Shown: one piece after another, positions 35,319 to 45,635 of the stretch
Position numbering within the stretch: the first letter of the stretch is position 1
Layout: the number at the start of each line of letters is the position of its first letter
Assembly (NCBI RefSeq): GCF_003601925.1
Contig: NZ_QZWH01000009.1
Span: forward strand, 1-64,000
DNA length: 64,000 nucleotides
Reading direction: 5' to 3'
Source: Buttiauxella izardii
Lineage (GTDB): Bacteria; Pseudomonadota; Gammaproteobacteria; Enterobacterales; Enterobacteriaceae
Translations under genes and position numbers: made by a program
The notes under the pieces: model-generated
What the model was told of the DNA's origin: nothing
Seen by the model: only the letters and a program-made list of their open reading frames with translations
Databases searched by the model: none

Positions 35319-36407
35319 ATGAACAAGAAATGGATCTTTTTGATTTGTGTGGTGTGCATTGTGATTGGGATCGGCTTAACCACACTCGTGGGCTGGGGTT
35401 TAAAACAGACCTCAGAAACAGGTTTCTGTCTTTCATGTCATACCATGCAAACCCCCTATGAAGAGTACCAGGGCTCGGTTCACTTCCAGAACCAAAAAGG
35501 GATCCGTGCCGAATGCAAAGACTGCCATATCCCGGAAGGCGGGCTGGATTACCTGGTCACTAAATTGCGTGCCAGCAAAGATGTTTATCACCAGTTCGTT
35601 ACCGGCAAAATTGATACCCCTGAAGAATATGATGCCCATCGCCTTGAAATGGCGCAGACCGTGTGGAACCAGATGAAAAGTAATGATTCTGCGACCTGCC
35701 GTTCATGCCACTCGATGGATGCGATGGATCTGCAAAAACAAAGCCACGATGCGCAGAAAATGCATGCTTTGGCGGTAAAAGAAAACCAAACCTGTATTGA
35801 TTGCCACAAGGGCGTCGCCCACTTCCCGCCTGAAATCACAGTAGACAGCAAAGCGCTGGATACCTTAACGGCTGAGGCCGAGAAAACGCCTGCCGATGCA
35901 CAACAACGCTTTGCTTTAACGCCCACTCCGATCGGCACTTCCGGCACCGTCTATACCGCAACGAAAATGAAAGTTCTGCGCCAGATAGAGGGCGGCCAGC
36001 AAGTGGAAATCACCGGTAGTCAGATGCAAGGTGCAGAGCAAGTTATCTACCTGGCGACGGGCCAAAGAATGGTAATCGCCTCTCTTACGCCCGAAGGAAT
36101 TCAAGCGCTTAAACCACTCGGCGAGTGGCAAAAAGACAGCTACGGCAACAGTTGGCGCAACGTCAGCCTGGAGGGGCCAATCACCCAACCGGCGCTGGCA
36201 AATCCTGAACCCCTTTGGCGCTACGCAAAATCTCTCGATACCGCGTATTGCTCAGGCTGCCACGCCCCTATTGCCGCAGACCATTACACCCTCAACGCCT
36301 GGCCTTCTATTGCAAAAGGGATGGGCGCGCGCACGGATATTAGTGACGAAAATCTGGACATTCTTACGCGGTGGTTCCAGTACCACGCGAAAGATGCAGC
36401 CCGGTAA
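35319..36407 (+). CDS. torY: Pentaheme c-type cytochrome TorY
   Basis: This 362-residue membrane-anchored NapC/NirT-family cytochrome passes electrons from menaquinol to the TorZ reductase. One N-terminal membrane helix is followed by four CxxCH sites (CLSCH from residue 37, CKDCH, CRSCH, CIDCH) and a fifth in the C-terminal domain ([30 protein letters not shown]). The pattern and length fit E. coli TorY (366) better than TorC. The ATG at 35319 is chosen over an upstream TTG. It lies 37 bp before torZ. Confidence 0.93.
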   Translation: MNKKWIFLICVVCIVIGIGLTTLVGWGLKQTSETGFCLSCHTMQTPYEEYQGSVHFQNQKGIRAECKDCHIPEGGLDYLVTKLRASKDVYHQFVTGKIDTPEEYDAHRLEMAQTVWNQMKSNDSATCRSCHSMDAMDLQKQSHDAQKMHALAVKENQTCIDCHKGVAHFPPEITVDSKALDTLTAEAEKTPADAQQRFALTPTPIGTSGTVYTATKMKVLRQIEGGQQVEITGSQMQGAEQVIYLATGQRMVIASLTPEGIQALKPLGEWQKDSYGNSWRNVSLEGPITQPALANPEPLWRYAKSLDTAYCSGCHAPIAADHYTLNAWPSIAKGMGARTDISDENLDILTRWFQYHAKDAAR

Positions 36408-36444
36408 GTGGTACGTCACACCATGTTCATTTAAGGAGAAAATA

Positions 36445-38886
36445 ATGACATTAACGCGACGTAGTTTTTTGAAAACGGCGGGCAGTACGGCAGGCGCCAT
36501 GATGGTCACCTCCGCCGTTCCGCTTCCGGCATGGGCCGAAACACCAGCAGGAACCGTACTAACAGCTGCTCGCTGGGGGGCAATTGAAGTTGTAGTGAAA
36601 GACGGGAAGATAGTTTCCTCAAAAGGAGCGCTGGCAAAAACCATTGAGAATTCATTGCAAAGCAGCGGCCCGGATCAGGCTCATACTCCTTGCCGAATCA
36701 AGTATCCGATGGTGCGCAAAAGCTACCTGGCAGCACCTGGGAAAGTGGACGGCAAACGCGGCAAAGATGAGTTTGTACGAGTATCCTGGGATGACGCCCT
36801 GAAACTCATTAACGGGCAACATTCACGCATTCGCACCACTTATGGCCCGGAGTCTATTTTTGCCGGTTCCTACGGCTGGCGCTCCAGCGGTGTGCTGCAT
36901 AAGGCGCAAACTCTGCTGCAACGTTATATGAGCATGGCTGGCGGCTATTGCGGGCACACAGGTGACTATTCGACGGGTGCCGCGCAGGTGATATTGCCGC
37001 ACGTTGTCGGCTCGGTGGAAGTTTACGAACAGCAAACCGTCTGGCCGATGATTCTAAAAAACAGCCAGGTCGTGGTTTTGTGGGGCATGAACCCGCTCAA
37101 TACGCTGAAAATCGCCTGGAGCAGCACCGATGAACAAGGGCTGGAATACTTCAATCAGCTAAAAGCATCGGGAAAAACCGTGATTGCTATCGACCCGATG
37201 CGCTCAGAAACCATCGATTTCTTTGGCGAGAAAGCACAGTGGATTGCCCCGAATATCGGCACCGATGTCGCATTGATGATGGGGATTGCCCACACGCTGG
37301 TCGAAGCCAATCTACACGACAAAGCATTTATTGAAAAATACACCACCGGTTACGCTGAGTTTGAATCCTACCTGCTGGGTAACGAGGACAAAACACCGAA
37401 AAACGCGGCCTGGGCGGAAAAAATTTGCGGCGTTCCCGCCAAACAAATCACCTTACTGGCCGAGATTTTCGCTAAAAACAAAACCATGCTGATGGCCGGA
37501 TGGGGTATCCAGCGCCAGCAATATGGCGAACAACGCCATTGGATGCTGGTCACACTGGCGGCAATGCTTGGGCAAATTGGCAGCGAAGGCGGCGGTTTCG
37601 GCTTCTCCTATCACTATTCTAACGGCGGCAATCCAACGCGTAGCGGTGGCGTGCTGACGGCAATTTCAGCGACAGTTGCGGGGAGTTCGTCTGCGGGTAA
37701 CGATTGGGCAACCTCTGATGCCGTCGCCAATATTCCCGTGGCGCGAATCGTCGAAGCCCTGGAAAACCCCGGCGTTAAATACCAACACAACGGCAAAGAG
37801 CAAACCTTCCCCGATATCAAAATGATTTGGTGGGCGGGTGGCGGTAACTTCACTCACCATCAGGACACAAACCGGCTGATTGCTGCCTGGCAAAAACCTG
37901 AACTGGTGGTCATTTCTGAATGCTACTGGACAGCCGCTGCCAAACACGCGGATATCGTACTGCCAATAACCACCTCCTTTGAACGCAACGATTTGACAAT
38001 GACGGGGGATTACAGTAACCAGCATCTGGTGCCGATGAAGCAGGCTATTGAGCCTCAGTTTGAAGCGCGAAATGATTTTGATGTGTTTGCCGATTTAGCC
38101 GAACTGCTTAAACCGGGTGGAAAAGCGGTTTATACCGAAGGGAAAGATGAAATGGGTTGGCTGCGTGAGTTTTACGACGCCGCTCAAAAGGGAGCACGCG
38201 CCCAGCGAGTCAACATGCCGCAGTTTTCCGTTTTCTGGCAGGCAAACAAACTCATTGAGATGAAAAGAAACCCGAAAAATGAAACTTATGTGCGTTATGC
38301 CGATTTCCGCAACGATCCGGTAATGAACCCGCTGGGTACGCCAAGTGGCAAAATCGAAATCCATTCGAAAACCATTGAAGGTTTTGGCTATAAAGATTGC
38401 CCGGCGCATCCCACCTGGCTTGAGCCAGATGAATGGGCGGGTAACGCTCAAGCGGATCAACTGCAACTTTTAACCGCGCATCCTGCCCACCGCTTACATA
38501 GCCAACTCAACTATGCCGAACTGCGTACTAAGTGCGCCGTCGCAAACCGCGAACCAGTTTATATCCATCCGGATGACGCCACAAAAAGAGCGGTTAAAAA
38601 TGGCGACACAGTACGCGTTTGGAACGATCGTGGACAAGTGTTAGCGGGCGTTGTTGTCACGGACGGGATCAAGCCTGGTATTGTCTGTATTCATGAAGGC
38701 GCGTGGCCGGATCTCGACCCCACAACCGGGATCTGTAAAAACGGAGGGGCCAACGTTTTGACCAAAGATATTCCCACTTCACGCCTGGCAAATGGCTGTT
38801 CTGCGAATACCTCACTGGTTAAATTAGAAAAATACGCAGGGCCAGAGCTTACGCTCACTGCGTTTACACCTCCGCTTGGTGCATAA
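36445..38886 (+). CDS. torZ: Molybdenum-dependent N-/S-oxide reductase TorZ
   Basis: This 813-residue periplasmic bis-MGD enzyme of the DMSO/TMAO reductase family has a Tat signal ([20 protein letters not shown], cleaved near AWA). Core stretches are [38 protein letters not shown] (expected Ser ligand) and [29 protein letters not shown]. Close to E. coli TorZ (809), which reduces TMAO, biotin sulfoxide and methionine sulfoxide. AAGGAG precedes the ATG at 36445. TorA is the alternative but fits less well. Confidence 0.93.
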   Translation: MTLTRRSFLKTAGSTAGAMMVTSAVPLPAWAETPAGTVLTAARWGAIEVVVKDGKIVSSKGALAKTIENSLQSSGPDQAHTPCRIKYPMVRKSYLAAPGKVDGKRGKDEFVRVSWDDALKLINGQHSRIRTTYGPESIFAGSYGWRSSGVLHKAQTLLQRYMSMAGGYCGHTGDYSTGAAQVILPHVVGSVEVYEQQTVWPMILKNSQVVVLWGMNPLNTLKIAWSSTDEQGLEYFNQLKASGKTVIAIDPMRSETIDFFGEKAQWIAPNIGTDVALMMGIAHTLVEANLHDKAFIEKYTTGYAEFESYLLGNEDKTPKNAAWAEKICGVPAKQITLLAEIFAKNKTMLMAGWGIQRQQYGEQRHWMLVTLAAMLGQIGSEGGGFGFSYHYSNGGNPTRSGGVLTAISATVAGSSSAGNDWATSDAVANIPVARIVEALENPGVKYQHNGKEQTFPDIKMIWWAGGGNFTHHQDTNRLIAAWQKPELVVISECYWTAAAKHADIVLPITTSFERNDLTMTGDYSNQHLVPMKQAIEPQFEARNDFDVFADLAELLKPGGKAVYTEGKDEMGWLREFYDAAQKGARAQRVNMPQFSVFWQANKLIEMKRNPKNETYVRYADFRNDPVMNPLGTPSGKIEIHSKTIEGFGYKDCPAHPTWLEPDEWAGNAQADQLQLLTAHPAHRLHSQLNYAELRTKCAVANREPVYIHPDDATKRAVKNGDTVRVWNDRGQVLAGVVVTDGIKPGIVCIHEGAWPDLDPTTGICKNGGANVLTKDIPTSRLANGCSANTSLVKLEKYAGPELTLTAFTPPLGA

Positions 38887-38893
38887 AAATCAT

Positions 38894-38924
38894 AAGCCCC
38901 ATTGACCGCTGTCTATGGGGCTTT
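38894..38924 (+). terminator. Terminator after torZ
   Basis: AAGCCCCAT ... ATGGGGCTTTATT stem-loop 8 bp after the torZ stop. It may also serve the converging regulator gene. Confidence 0.8.
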
Positions 38925-38950
38925 ATTACGCTTTCCGCGTATTGAACGAA

Positions 38951-39613
38951 TTAATATTCCTTCGGCAAAAGCTTAATCGCCAACAACTTCCCACGCTTGA
39001 TTTCAACGTAATCACCGCGCCGTAATTCTCCCAGAATCGCCATAATCGTGCTGCGCGCCAATTGCGTGCGTTCTTGAATAAAATCCGCCACGTTAATATT
39101 GCAGCGCAAATCAGGAGCCAATGAGTGAAGCTCAATTAATTTATTGCGCACCATGACATACGCTGAGACGCCAACCAGATGTTCTTCACGCAATGAATAA
39201 ATTTGGATAAACCAGGACAGCAAACTCGCCACCGGTTCCCAAAGCTGTTGTTGTGTGAAAATCGCAAACGCTTGATCGGCTGGCACCACGCGCGCCGTAC
39301 AGGTTTCTTCGACCTTTAAAAACCAACCGCCGCGAGGCCGCAGACACTCCGCAATGCCAAAAACCAGTTCTCCTCGCACCGACGAAAGCACTAATCCATC
39401 AATGTTGCGGATAACGCTGAAATAACCCTCGGCGAATAAATAGAGCGATTTTTCATTGTCCCGGATTGCATTAATTTCAGTACCCGGTTGAAAAGTTTGT
39501 TCTGTTCCAATGGAGGCAAGCGCCTGGCTCAAAACCGCTATCTCAGCAAGGGGCCGAGGGGGGTAAAGGGAAGGATAAATTTGACCCATGTTTTGGTCAT
39601 TTGCAGTGGGCAT
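38951..39613 (-). CDS. YaiV/IprA-family transcriptional regulator
   Basis: This 220-residue protein has a cyclic-nucleotide-binding-like N-terminal barrel (about 40-130, NEKSLYLFAEGYFSVIRNIDG), a linking helix and a C-terminal winged helix (about 165-220, CNINVADFIQERTQLARSTIMAILGELRRGDYVEIKRGKLLAIKLLPKEY). The C-terminus closely resembles E. coli YaiV, called IprA in Salmonella, where it affects peroxide resistance. The effector is unknown. It converges on torYZ with only 64 bp between stops; the targets are not known, and torYZ or ahpCF are guesses. Confidence 0.8.
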   Translation of the reverse strand: MPTANDQNMGQIYPSLYPPRPLAEIAVLSQALASIGTEQTFQPGTEINAIRDNEKSLYLFAEGYFSVIRNIDGLVLSSVRGELVFGIAECLRPRGGWFLKVEETCTARVVPADQAFAIFTQQQLWEPVASLLSWFIQIYSLREEHLVGVSAYVMVRNKLIELHSLAPDLRCNINVADFIQERTQLARSTIMAILGELRRGDYVEIKRGKLLAIKLLPKEY

Positions 39614-39654
39614 GAATTAACCTTGTTTAATCCTTGTCACCATTATCATAGCTG

Positions 39655-39680
39655 ATAAAAAAAGCGGCCTGAGCCGCTTT
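39655..39680 (-). terminator. Terminator after cysS
   Basis: On the minus strand AAAGCGGCTCAGGCCGCTTT is followed by a further T run, 24 bp after the cysS stop. Confidence 0.9.
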
Positions 39681-39703
39681 CGGTATTACTGATTAAATCA
39701 CGC

Positions 39704-41092
39704 TTATTTGCGACGCCAGGTTGTTCCTTGCGCACCATCTTCCAGCACGATCCCCATCTCATTGAGACGGTCGCGAGCCTGATCCGCCAGCGCCCAGTCT
39801 TTCGATTGACGCGCATCGTTACGTTGTTTGATCAGCGCTTCGATTTCGGCCACTTCACCGTCGTCAGACTGCGCACCACCTTGCAGGAAGGCTTCCGGAT
39901 CTTGCTCAAGCAGGCCCAATACCGCAGAAAGCTTACGCAACGCCGCTGCCAGGCCATTCGCCGCCGCCAGGTCTTCCGTTTTCAGGCGGTTCACTTCACG
40001 CGCCATATCGAACAGCGCGGAGTACGCTTCCGGCGTGTTGAAGTCGTCATCCATCGCTTCACGGAAACGGGCTTCAAACGCTTCGCCACCAGCAGGTTGT
40101 GCACTTGAATCGGTGCCGCGCAGCGAAGTATACAAACGCTCAAGGGAAGTACGCGCCTGTTTCAGGTTCTCTTCGCTGTAGTTCAACTGGCTACGATAAT
40201 GGCCGGACATCAGGAAGTAGCGAATGGTTTCGGCATCGTAATATTTCAGCACATCACGCACGGTAAAGAAGTTGCCCAGCGATTTAGACATTTTCTCGCG
40301 GTCAACCATCACCATGCCGGAGTGCATCCAGGTGTTAACGTACTCGCCGCCGTGCGCACACGTTGACTGCGCGATTTCGTTTTCGTGGTGCGGGAACATC
40401 AGGTCAGAACCGCCACCGTGAATATCAAAATGGTTGCCGAGCTGTTTGCAGTTCATTGCCGAACATTCAATGTGCCAGCCAGGACGGCCCTCGCCCCACG
40501 GCGACTGCCAGCTTGGCTCGCCCGGTTTGGACATTTTCCACAGCACGAAATCCATCGGGCTACGTTTAACGTTCGCTTCCACTTCAACACGCGCACCGGC
40601 TTGCAGTTGCTCCAGATCCTGGCGCGAAAGCTTGCCGTAATCCGCGTCGGTTTCCACGGAGAACATTACGTCGCCATTGCTGGCAACATAGGCGTGATTG
40701 CGCGCGATAAGCTGTTCAACAATTTCGATGATGTCGGGAATATGTTTGGTGGCGCGTGGCTCGCTGTCCGGGCGCAGAATGTTAAGCGCGTCGAAATCGG
40801 TGTGCATTTCCGCGACCATGCGATCGACCAGCGCGACAAAATCTTCGCCGTTTTCATTGGCGCGTTTGATAATTTTGTCGTCAATATCCGTAATGTTGCG
40901 TACGTATTTCAGCTTATAGCCGAGAAAACGCAGGTAACGCGCAACCACATCAAAGGCAACAAAAGTACGACCATGTCCGATATGACACAAATCGTAAACG
41001 GTGATACCACACACGTACATGCCAACCTCTCCGGCATGAATAGGTTTGAATTCCTCTTTTTGGCGACTCATTGTATTGAAGATTTTTAACAT
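39704..41092 (-). CDS. cysS: Cysteinyl-tRNA synthetase
   Basis: This 462-residue class I aminoacyl-tRNA synthetase has the HIGH motif in CHIGHGRTF, the KMSKS motif in EKMSKSLGN, a zinc-binding Cys/His set ([28 protein letters not shown]) and a C-terminal helical domain. The start [15 protein letters not shown] at 41092 matches E. coli CysS (461); twelve more in-frame codons upstream are not conserved. It is divergent from ppiB. Confidence 0.97.
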   Translation of the reverse strand: MLKIFNTMSRQKEEFKPIHAGEVGMYVCGITVYDLCHIGHGRTFVAFDVVARYLRFLGYKLKYVRNITDIDDKIIKRANENGEDFVALVDRMVAEMHTDFDALNILRPDSEPRATKHIPDIIEIVEQLIARNHAYVASNGDVMFSVETDADYGKLSRQDLEQLQAGARVEVEANVKRSPMDFVLWKMSKPGEPSWQSPWGEGRPGWHIECSAMNCKQLGNHFDIHGGGSDLMFPHHENEIAQSTCAHGGEYVNTWMHSGMVMVDREKMSKSLGNFFTVRDVLKYYDAETIRYFLMSGHYRSQLNYSEENLKQARTSLERLYTSLRGTDSSAQPAGGEAFEARFREAMDDDFNTPEAYSALFDMAREVNRLKTEDLAAANGLAAALRKLSAVLGLLEQDPEAFLQGGAQSDDGEVAEIEALIKQRNDARQSKDWALADQARDRLNEMGIVLEDGAQGTTWRRK

Positions 41093-41281
41093 CAGGGGAT
41101 TCCATGTAAGTGTGTCGAAACGGTGCAATTGGCTATATTAAACCATAATTTTACCCAGAGTCAGTGTGCTTTGCGAGGTTATCGCATGCTGACGGGCGGG
41201 ACGCAGTTATGCTATAACAACCACCTTGTGTGGCGGCACCGTCTGCCGGAACACTGTCTGACTAAATATAGGATGCACAGC

Positions 41282-41776
41282 ATGGTTACTTTTCATACTA
41301 ATCACGGCGATATCGTAATCAAAACTTTTGATGATAAAGCGCCGATCACTGTCAAAAACTTCCTCGAGTATTGCCGCGAAGGTTTCTACGCCAACACCAT
41401 TTTTCACCGTGTGATCAACGGCTTTATGATCCAGGGCGGCGGTTTCGAACCGGGCATGAACCAGAAAGACACTAAAGATACCATCCAGAACGAAGCGAAT
41501 AACGGCCTGAAAAACACCAAAGGTACGCTGGCAATGGCTCGTACCCAGGCGCCACATTCTGCAAGTTCCCAGTTCTTCATTAACGTAGCGGACAACGATT
41601 TCCTGAACTTCAGCAGCGAAAGCATGCAAGGTTGGGGTTACTGCGTATTCGCCGAAGTGGTTGAAGGCATGGACGTAGTAGAAAAAATCAAAGGCGTGTC
41701 CACTGGTCGCAGCGGTATGCACCAGGACGTTCCTAAAGAAGACGTGGTTATCACTAGCGTAACCGTAAGCGAATAA
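41282..41776 (+). CDS. ppiB: Cytoplasmic peptidyl-prolyl isomerase B
   Basis: This 164-residue cyclophilin has [14 protein letters not shown] and [27 protein letters not shown], the active-site region (Arg, Phe, Met and Gln of the family present). Same length as E. coli PpiB, no signal peptide. The ATG at 41282 ([21 protein letters not shown]) is chosen by homology and an AGGA site. lpxH begins 8 bp after its stop, so they are co-transcribed. Confidence 0.97.
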   Translation: MVTFHTNHGDIVIKTFDDKAPITVKNFLEYCREGFYANTIFHRVINGFMIQGGGFEPGMNQKDTKDTIQNEANNGLKNTKGTLAMARTQAPHSASSQFFINVADNDFLNFSSESMQGWGYCVFAEVVEGMDVVEKIKGVSTGRSGMHQDVPKEDVVITSVTVSE

Positions 41777-41784
41777 TTCGCCCG

Positions 41785-42510
41785 ATGGCGATGACGCTTT
41801 TTATCGCAGATTTACATCTGTGTTCAGAAGAACCGGCGATCACCGCCGGTTTTCTGCGTTTTCTGGCGGGTACAGCCAGGGAAGCCGACGCACTTTATAT
41901 CCTTGGCGATCTGTTTGAAGCCTGGATTGGTGACGACGACCCGGAACCGCTACACCGCCAAATCGCTCTAGCGATCAAAGACCTGGTTGATTCCGGTGTG
42001 CCCTGCTTCTTTATTCATGGCAACCGCGATTTCCTGCTCGGCAAGCGCTTCGCCCGTTTAAGCGGCATGACGCTGCTGCCAGAAGAAAAAATGGTCGAAC
42101 TGTATGGCCGCAAAATACTGCTGCTGCACGGCGACACGCTGTGTACCGACGATCACGGTTATCAGGCGTTTCGCAAAAAAGTCCACCAGCCGTGGCTGCA
42201 ATGGGTGTTCCTCGCCCTGCCGTTGTTTATTCGCAAACGCGTGGCCGCCAGAATGCGTGCCGACAGCAAAGCCTCCAATAGCAGTAAATCGATGGCGATT
42301 ATGGATGTGAATTCACACGCGGTTGTCGACGCCCTCGAGCGCAACGACGTGCAATGGATGATTCACGGTCACACCCATCGCCCGGAAATCCACTCTCTTT
42401 GTGCAAATGGCAAACCTGCATTCCGCTGTGTGCTTGGCGCATGGCATACGCAAGGTTCCATGATTAAAGTCACCGAAAACGACGTAGAATTAATCCCCTT
42501 TCCGTTTTAA
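41785..42510 (+). CDS. lpxH: UDP-2,3-diacylglucosamine hydrolase
   Basis: This 241-residue Mn-dependent metallophosphoesterase releases UMP to make lipid X in lipid A synthesis at the inner membrane face. Metal motifs: [29 protein letters not shown] and IHGHTHRP. Length matches E. coli LpxH (240). Confidence 0.97.
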   Translation: MAMTLFIADLHLCSEEPAITAGFLRFLAGTAREADALYILGDLFEAWIGDDDPEPLHRQIALAIKDLVDSGVPCFFIHGNRDFLLGKRFARLSGMTLLPEEKMVELYGRKILLLHGDTLCTDDHGYQAFRKKVHQPWLQWVFLALPLFIRKRVAARMRADSKASNSSKSMAIMDVNSHAVVDALERNDVQWMIHGHTHRPEIHSLCANGKPAFRCVLGAWHTQGSMIKVTENDVELIPFPF

Positions 42511-42543
42511 ACAAAATCACGCCTTTTTGCTGCCTTGTTAACC

Positions 42544-42559
42544 ACGCAACCGTTTTCCT
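42544..42559. promoter_or_regulatory. PurR operator of purEK
   Basis: ACGCAACCGTTTTCCT closely matches the PurR consensus ACGCAAACGTTTTCNT and lies about 90 bp upstream of purE, as in E. coli. PurR with hypoxanthine or guanine should repress purEK. Confidence 0.9.
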
Positions 42560-42648
42560 TGCTCTATGTTCATGCTATTCTCTGAGCCCTTCTGACCGAC
42601 CGAGCCACGTTCGGTGATGTTTGCATACCCACAGGAGTTTTGAGACGC

Positions 42649-43158
42649 ATGTCCTCCAACCAGACCCCGGCGCGTATCGCCATTGTCATGGGTTCCAAAA
42701 GTGACTGGGCTACCATGCAGTTTGCCGCAGAAATCCTCACCGCCCTTGATGTCCCGCACCACGTCGAAGTGGTTTCCGCACACCGCACCCCCGATAAACT
42801 TTTCAGCTTTGCCGAACAGGCTAGCGACAACGGTTTGCAGGTGATTATTGCCGGTGCAGGCGGAGCGGCGCATTTACCGGGCATGATTGCAGCAAAAACC
42901 CTGGTTCCCGTGTTGGGCGTGCCTGTTCAGAGCGCTGCTTTAAGCGGCGTCGACAGCCTCTATTCTATTGTGCAAATGCCACGCGGTATTCCGGTTGGCA
43001 CGCTGGCCATCGGCAAAGCGGGTGCGGCGAACGCGGCCCTGCTGGCGGCGCAAATCCTCGCGATCCACGATAAAGCGCTACATCAGCGTCTTGAAGCGTG
43101 GCGTCAAAGCCAGACCGACGAAGTGCTGGAAAACCCGGACCCACGGGGTGAAGCATGA
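42649..43158 (+). CDS. purE: N5-carboxyaminoimidazole ribonucleotide mutase
   Basis: This 169-residue class I PurE converts N5-CAIR to CAIR in purine synthesis. Signature: [28 protein letters not shown] and [17 protein letters not shown]. The start [19 protein letters not shown] aligns with E. coli PurE; AGGAG is 11 bp upstream, somewhat far, and a TTG three codons earlier is closer to it. Overlaps purK by 4 bp. Confidence 0.97.
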   Translation: MSSNQTPARIAIVMGSKSDWATMQFAAEILTALDVPHHVEVVSAHRTPDKLFSFAEQASDNGLQVIIAGAGGAAHLPGMIAAKTLVPVLGVPVQSAALSGVDSLYSIVQMPRGIPVGTLAIGKAGAANAALLAAQILAIHDKALHQRLEAWRQSQTDEVLENPDPRGEA

Positions 43159-44219
43159 AACGCGTCTGCGTGCTGGGTAACGGCCAGCTAGGCAGAATGC
43201 TACGCCAGGCGGGCGAGCCGCTGGGCATCGCGGTTTATCCGGTAGGTTTAGATGCCGAACCCGAAGCCGTGCCATTTGCGCAAAGTGTGATTACCGCAGA
43301 AATCGAGCGCTGGCCTGAAACCGCCCTCACCCGCGAACTGGCGCGTCATAACGCGTTTGTGAACCGCGATGTGTTCCCGATTATTGCCGACCGCCTGACG
43401 CAAAAGCAGCTGTTCGATAAGCTCGAACTAGCGACCGCCCCGTGGCAGTTGCTCTCAAGCCGTGATCAATGGGCGGCTGTGTTCCAGAATCTCGGCGAGC
43501 TGGCGATTGTGAAACGCCGCGTTGGCGGTTACGACGGGCGCGGGCAATGGCGTTTACGCAGTCATGAAACCGACCAGTTACCGGATGATTGCTACGGCGA
43601 GTGCATCGTCGAGCAAGGGATTAACTTCTCAGGTGAAGTTTCGTTAGTGGGCGCACGCGGCCACGACGGCACCACCGTGTTTTACCCGTTGACGCATAAC
43701 CTGCATCAGGACGGCATTCTGCGCACCAGCGTAGTTTTCCCGCAGGCAAACATTGAGCAACAGCAGCAGGCGGAAGCCATGCTTTCAGCCATTTTGCATG
43801 AGCTGAACTACGTCGGCGTGATGGCGATGGAGTGCTTTATCACCCCCGCCGGGCTGCTGATTAATGAGCTGGCTCCACGCGTGCATAACAGCGGGCACTG
43901 GACGCAAAATGGCGCATCCATTAGCCAGTTTGAATTGCATCTGCGGGCGATTGTTGATCTGCCGTTGCCGCAACCTGTCGTTAATTCACCGTCAGTCATG
44001 ATTAACCTGATCGGCACCGATGTGAATGACGACTGGCTGAAACTGCCGCTGGTCCATTTGCACTGGTACGACAAAGAAGTGCGCGAAGGTCGCAAAGTCG
44101 GCCATCTCAATCTGAACGACAGCGATACCGGCAGACTGTGCGCAACGCTTGAAGCACTGGTGCCGTTGCTGCCGCCGGAATACGCCAGCGGCATCGCCTG
44201 GGCGCAAAGCAAGTTCTAA
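43155..44219 (+). CDS. purK: N5-carboxyaminoimidazole ribonucleotide synthetase
   Basis: This 354-residue ATP-grasp enzyme makes N5-CAIR from AIR, ATP and bicarbonate. Seen: [35 protein letters not shown] and [24 protein letters not shown]. The ATG overlaps the purE stop (ATGA); its product passes straight to PurE. The 119 bp after it, before selU, holds no gene that I can support. Confidence 0.97.
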   Translation: MKRVCVLGNGQLGRMLRQAGEPLGIAVYPVGLDAEPEAVPFAQSVITAEIERWPETALTRELARHNAFVNRDVFPIIADRLTQKQLFDKLELATAPWQLLSSRDQWAAVFQNLGELAIVKRRVGGYDGRGQWRLRSHETDQLPDDCYGECIVEQGINFSGEVSLVGARGHDGTTVFYPLTHNLHQDGILRTSVVFPQANIEQQQQAEAMLSAILHELNYVGVMAMECFITPAGLLINELAPRVHNSGHWTQNGASISQFELHLRAIVDLPLPQPVVNSPSVMINLIGTDVNDDWLKLPLVHLHWYDKEVREGRKVGHLNLNDSDTGRLCATLEALVPLLPPEYASGIAWAQSKF

Positions 44220-44338
44220 TCACAGCGGCGGGTGATGCCCTTGCTCACCCGCTCTGCCATTCATGCCAACTCCCCCCTGCCTTTCTTTTTTGCATGCAAA
44301 AGCGCACAATTCGGCCTCACTCGCTTTAAGGTTGTTGT

Positions 44339-45436
44339 ATGCAAATCGCTCGTCCTGACACTCAAGATTATGAACATCTGCTGCGCAGCGGTACTCCGCT
44401 TATCGACGTGCGCGCTCCGGTTGAATTCATCCAGGGGGCGATGCCTGCCGCGCTGAATTTACCGCTGATGACTGATGACGAGCGTGTCGCCGTTGGCACT
44501 TGCTATAAGCAGCGCGGGCAACAGGCGGCGGTGGAGTTGGGCCACAGTCTGGTACAGGGTGAAATCCGTGCAGCCCGTTTGCAAAAGTGGCTGGAAGCCT
44601 GCCGCCAGAATCCGCAGGGATATTTGTGCTGCGCGCGCGGCGGAATGCGTTCGCATCTGGTGCAACAGTGGCTACGCGAAGCGGGCGTTGACTATCCGCT
44701 GGTCGAAGGCGGTTATAAAGCGCTGCGCCATTACGCCATGGACGTGATTGAAACCCGCTCGCAATGGCCGATGATTCTGGTCAGCGGTAATACCGGCGGC
44801 GGCAAAACGATTTTGATTCGCTCGCTGCCCACCGGCGTTGACCTTGAAGGCCTGGCGCATCATCGCGGTTCGTCATTTGGCCGCACGATTGTGGAACAGC
44901 CCTCGCAAACTAACTTTGAAAATAACCTCGCCGTCACGCTGCTTCAAAAAGGCGACAATGCAGAAGTGACGTGGGTTGTGGAAGATGAAGGCCGCATGAT
45001 TGGCTCGCGCCATATTCCCGAATGCTTCAGAGAACAAATGCTACGTTCACCGATTGTGGTGATTGAAGACCCGTTTGAGCAGCGCCTGGAACGCTTAAAA
45101 TTTGAATATTTCGAGCAGATGAGCGAAGCGTTTTTATTGGTACACGATGAAGAAACCGCCTGGCAAAACTACGGTGAATATTTGCATCATGGGCTGTTTG
45201 CCATCCGCCGTCGTTTGGGCCTGGAGCGTTTCGCGCAGTTCAGCAAATATCTTGATAACGCACTGGAATTACAACGTAAAACCGGTTCCGTGGAAGGGCA
45301 CCTGGCGTGGCTTGCACCGCTGCTTGAAGAGTATTACGACCCGATGTATCGCTATCAACTCAGTAAAAAAGCGGGAAATATTGTGTTTCGCGGCGACTAC
45401 AGCCAGGTTGAATCGTGGCTGCGTCAGCGGACGTAA
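44339..45436 (+). CDS. selU: tRNA 2-selenouridine synthase
   Basis: This 365-residue protein has an N-terminal rhodanese domain ([21 protein letters not shown]; active Cys97/Cys98 in [12 protein letters not shown]) and a C-terminal P-loop domain (SGNTGGGKT). It replaces sulfur by selenium at the wobble uridine of certain tRNAs, by way of geranylated thiouridine, using selenophosphate. Length matches E. coli SelU/YbbB (364); similarity is lower in the second half. Confidence 0.95.
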   Translation: MQIARPDTQDYEHLLRSGTPLIDVRAPVEFIQGAMPAALNLPLMTDDERVAVGTCYKQRGQQAAVELGHSLVQGEIRAARLQKWLEACRQNPQGYLCCARGGMRSHLVQQWLREAGVDYPLVEGGYKALRHYAMDVIETRSQWPMILVSGNTGGGKTILIRSLPTGVDLEGLAHHRGSSFGRTIVEQPSQTNFENNLAVTLLQKGDNAEVTWVVEDEGRMIGSRHIPECFREQMLRSPIVVIEDPFEQRLERLKFEYFEQMSEAFLLVHDEETAWQNYGEYLHHGLFAIRRRLGLERFAQFSKYLDNALELQRKTGSVEGHLAWLAPLLEEYYDPMYRYQLSKKAGNIVFRGDYSQVESWLRQRT

Positions 45437-45439
45437 AAA

Positions 45440-45474
45440 CGTAGGGCGGATAAGCGCAAGCGTCATCCGCCAGA
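45440..45474. repeat. REP element after selU
   Basis: GTAGGGCGGATAAGCGCAAG-CGTCATCCGCC: a single REP unit just after the selU stop. Confidence 0.85.
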
Positions 45475-45494
45475 GTCGGTTCAATCAGATCTCA

Positions 45495-45542
45495 CTAACG
45501 CCCCCGCCCCGTTAGTCGCCGCCAGACTGATGGTGCGGGGGT
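45495..45542. other. Cluster of nested and competing hairpins between selU and ybbP
   Basis: Within 48 bp are three inverted repeats: CTAACG/CGTTAG (45495-45515), AGTC/GACT (45514-45528), and an outer CCCCCGC-CC / GG-GCGGGGG pair (45501-45541). The first and outer ones share bases and cannot form together. No T run follows on either strand. The 199-bp convergent gap has no gene. Confidence 0.5.
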
Positions 45543-45635
45543 AAATCTACATCAGCGATATAAACACTCGCTCACTTTTATTCCACGCCTAAAAATTCAG
45601 CCAGCACCATTCAGGGCTTTTTAACGCCGTTAAAC

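Noticed and set aside
35319-38886. TorC/TorA instead of TorY/TorZ
   Set aside because: The sequence around the fifth heme and the reductase N-terminus and core fit TorY and TorZ better, and no torD, torR, torS or torT lies beside them.
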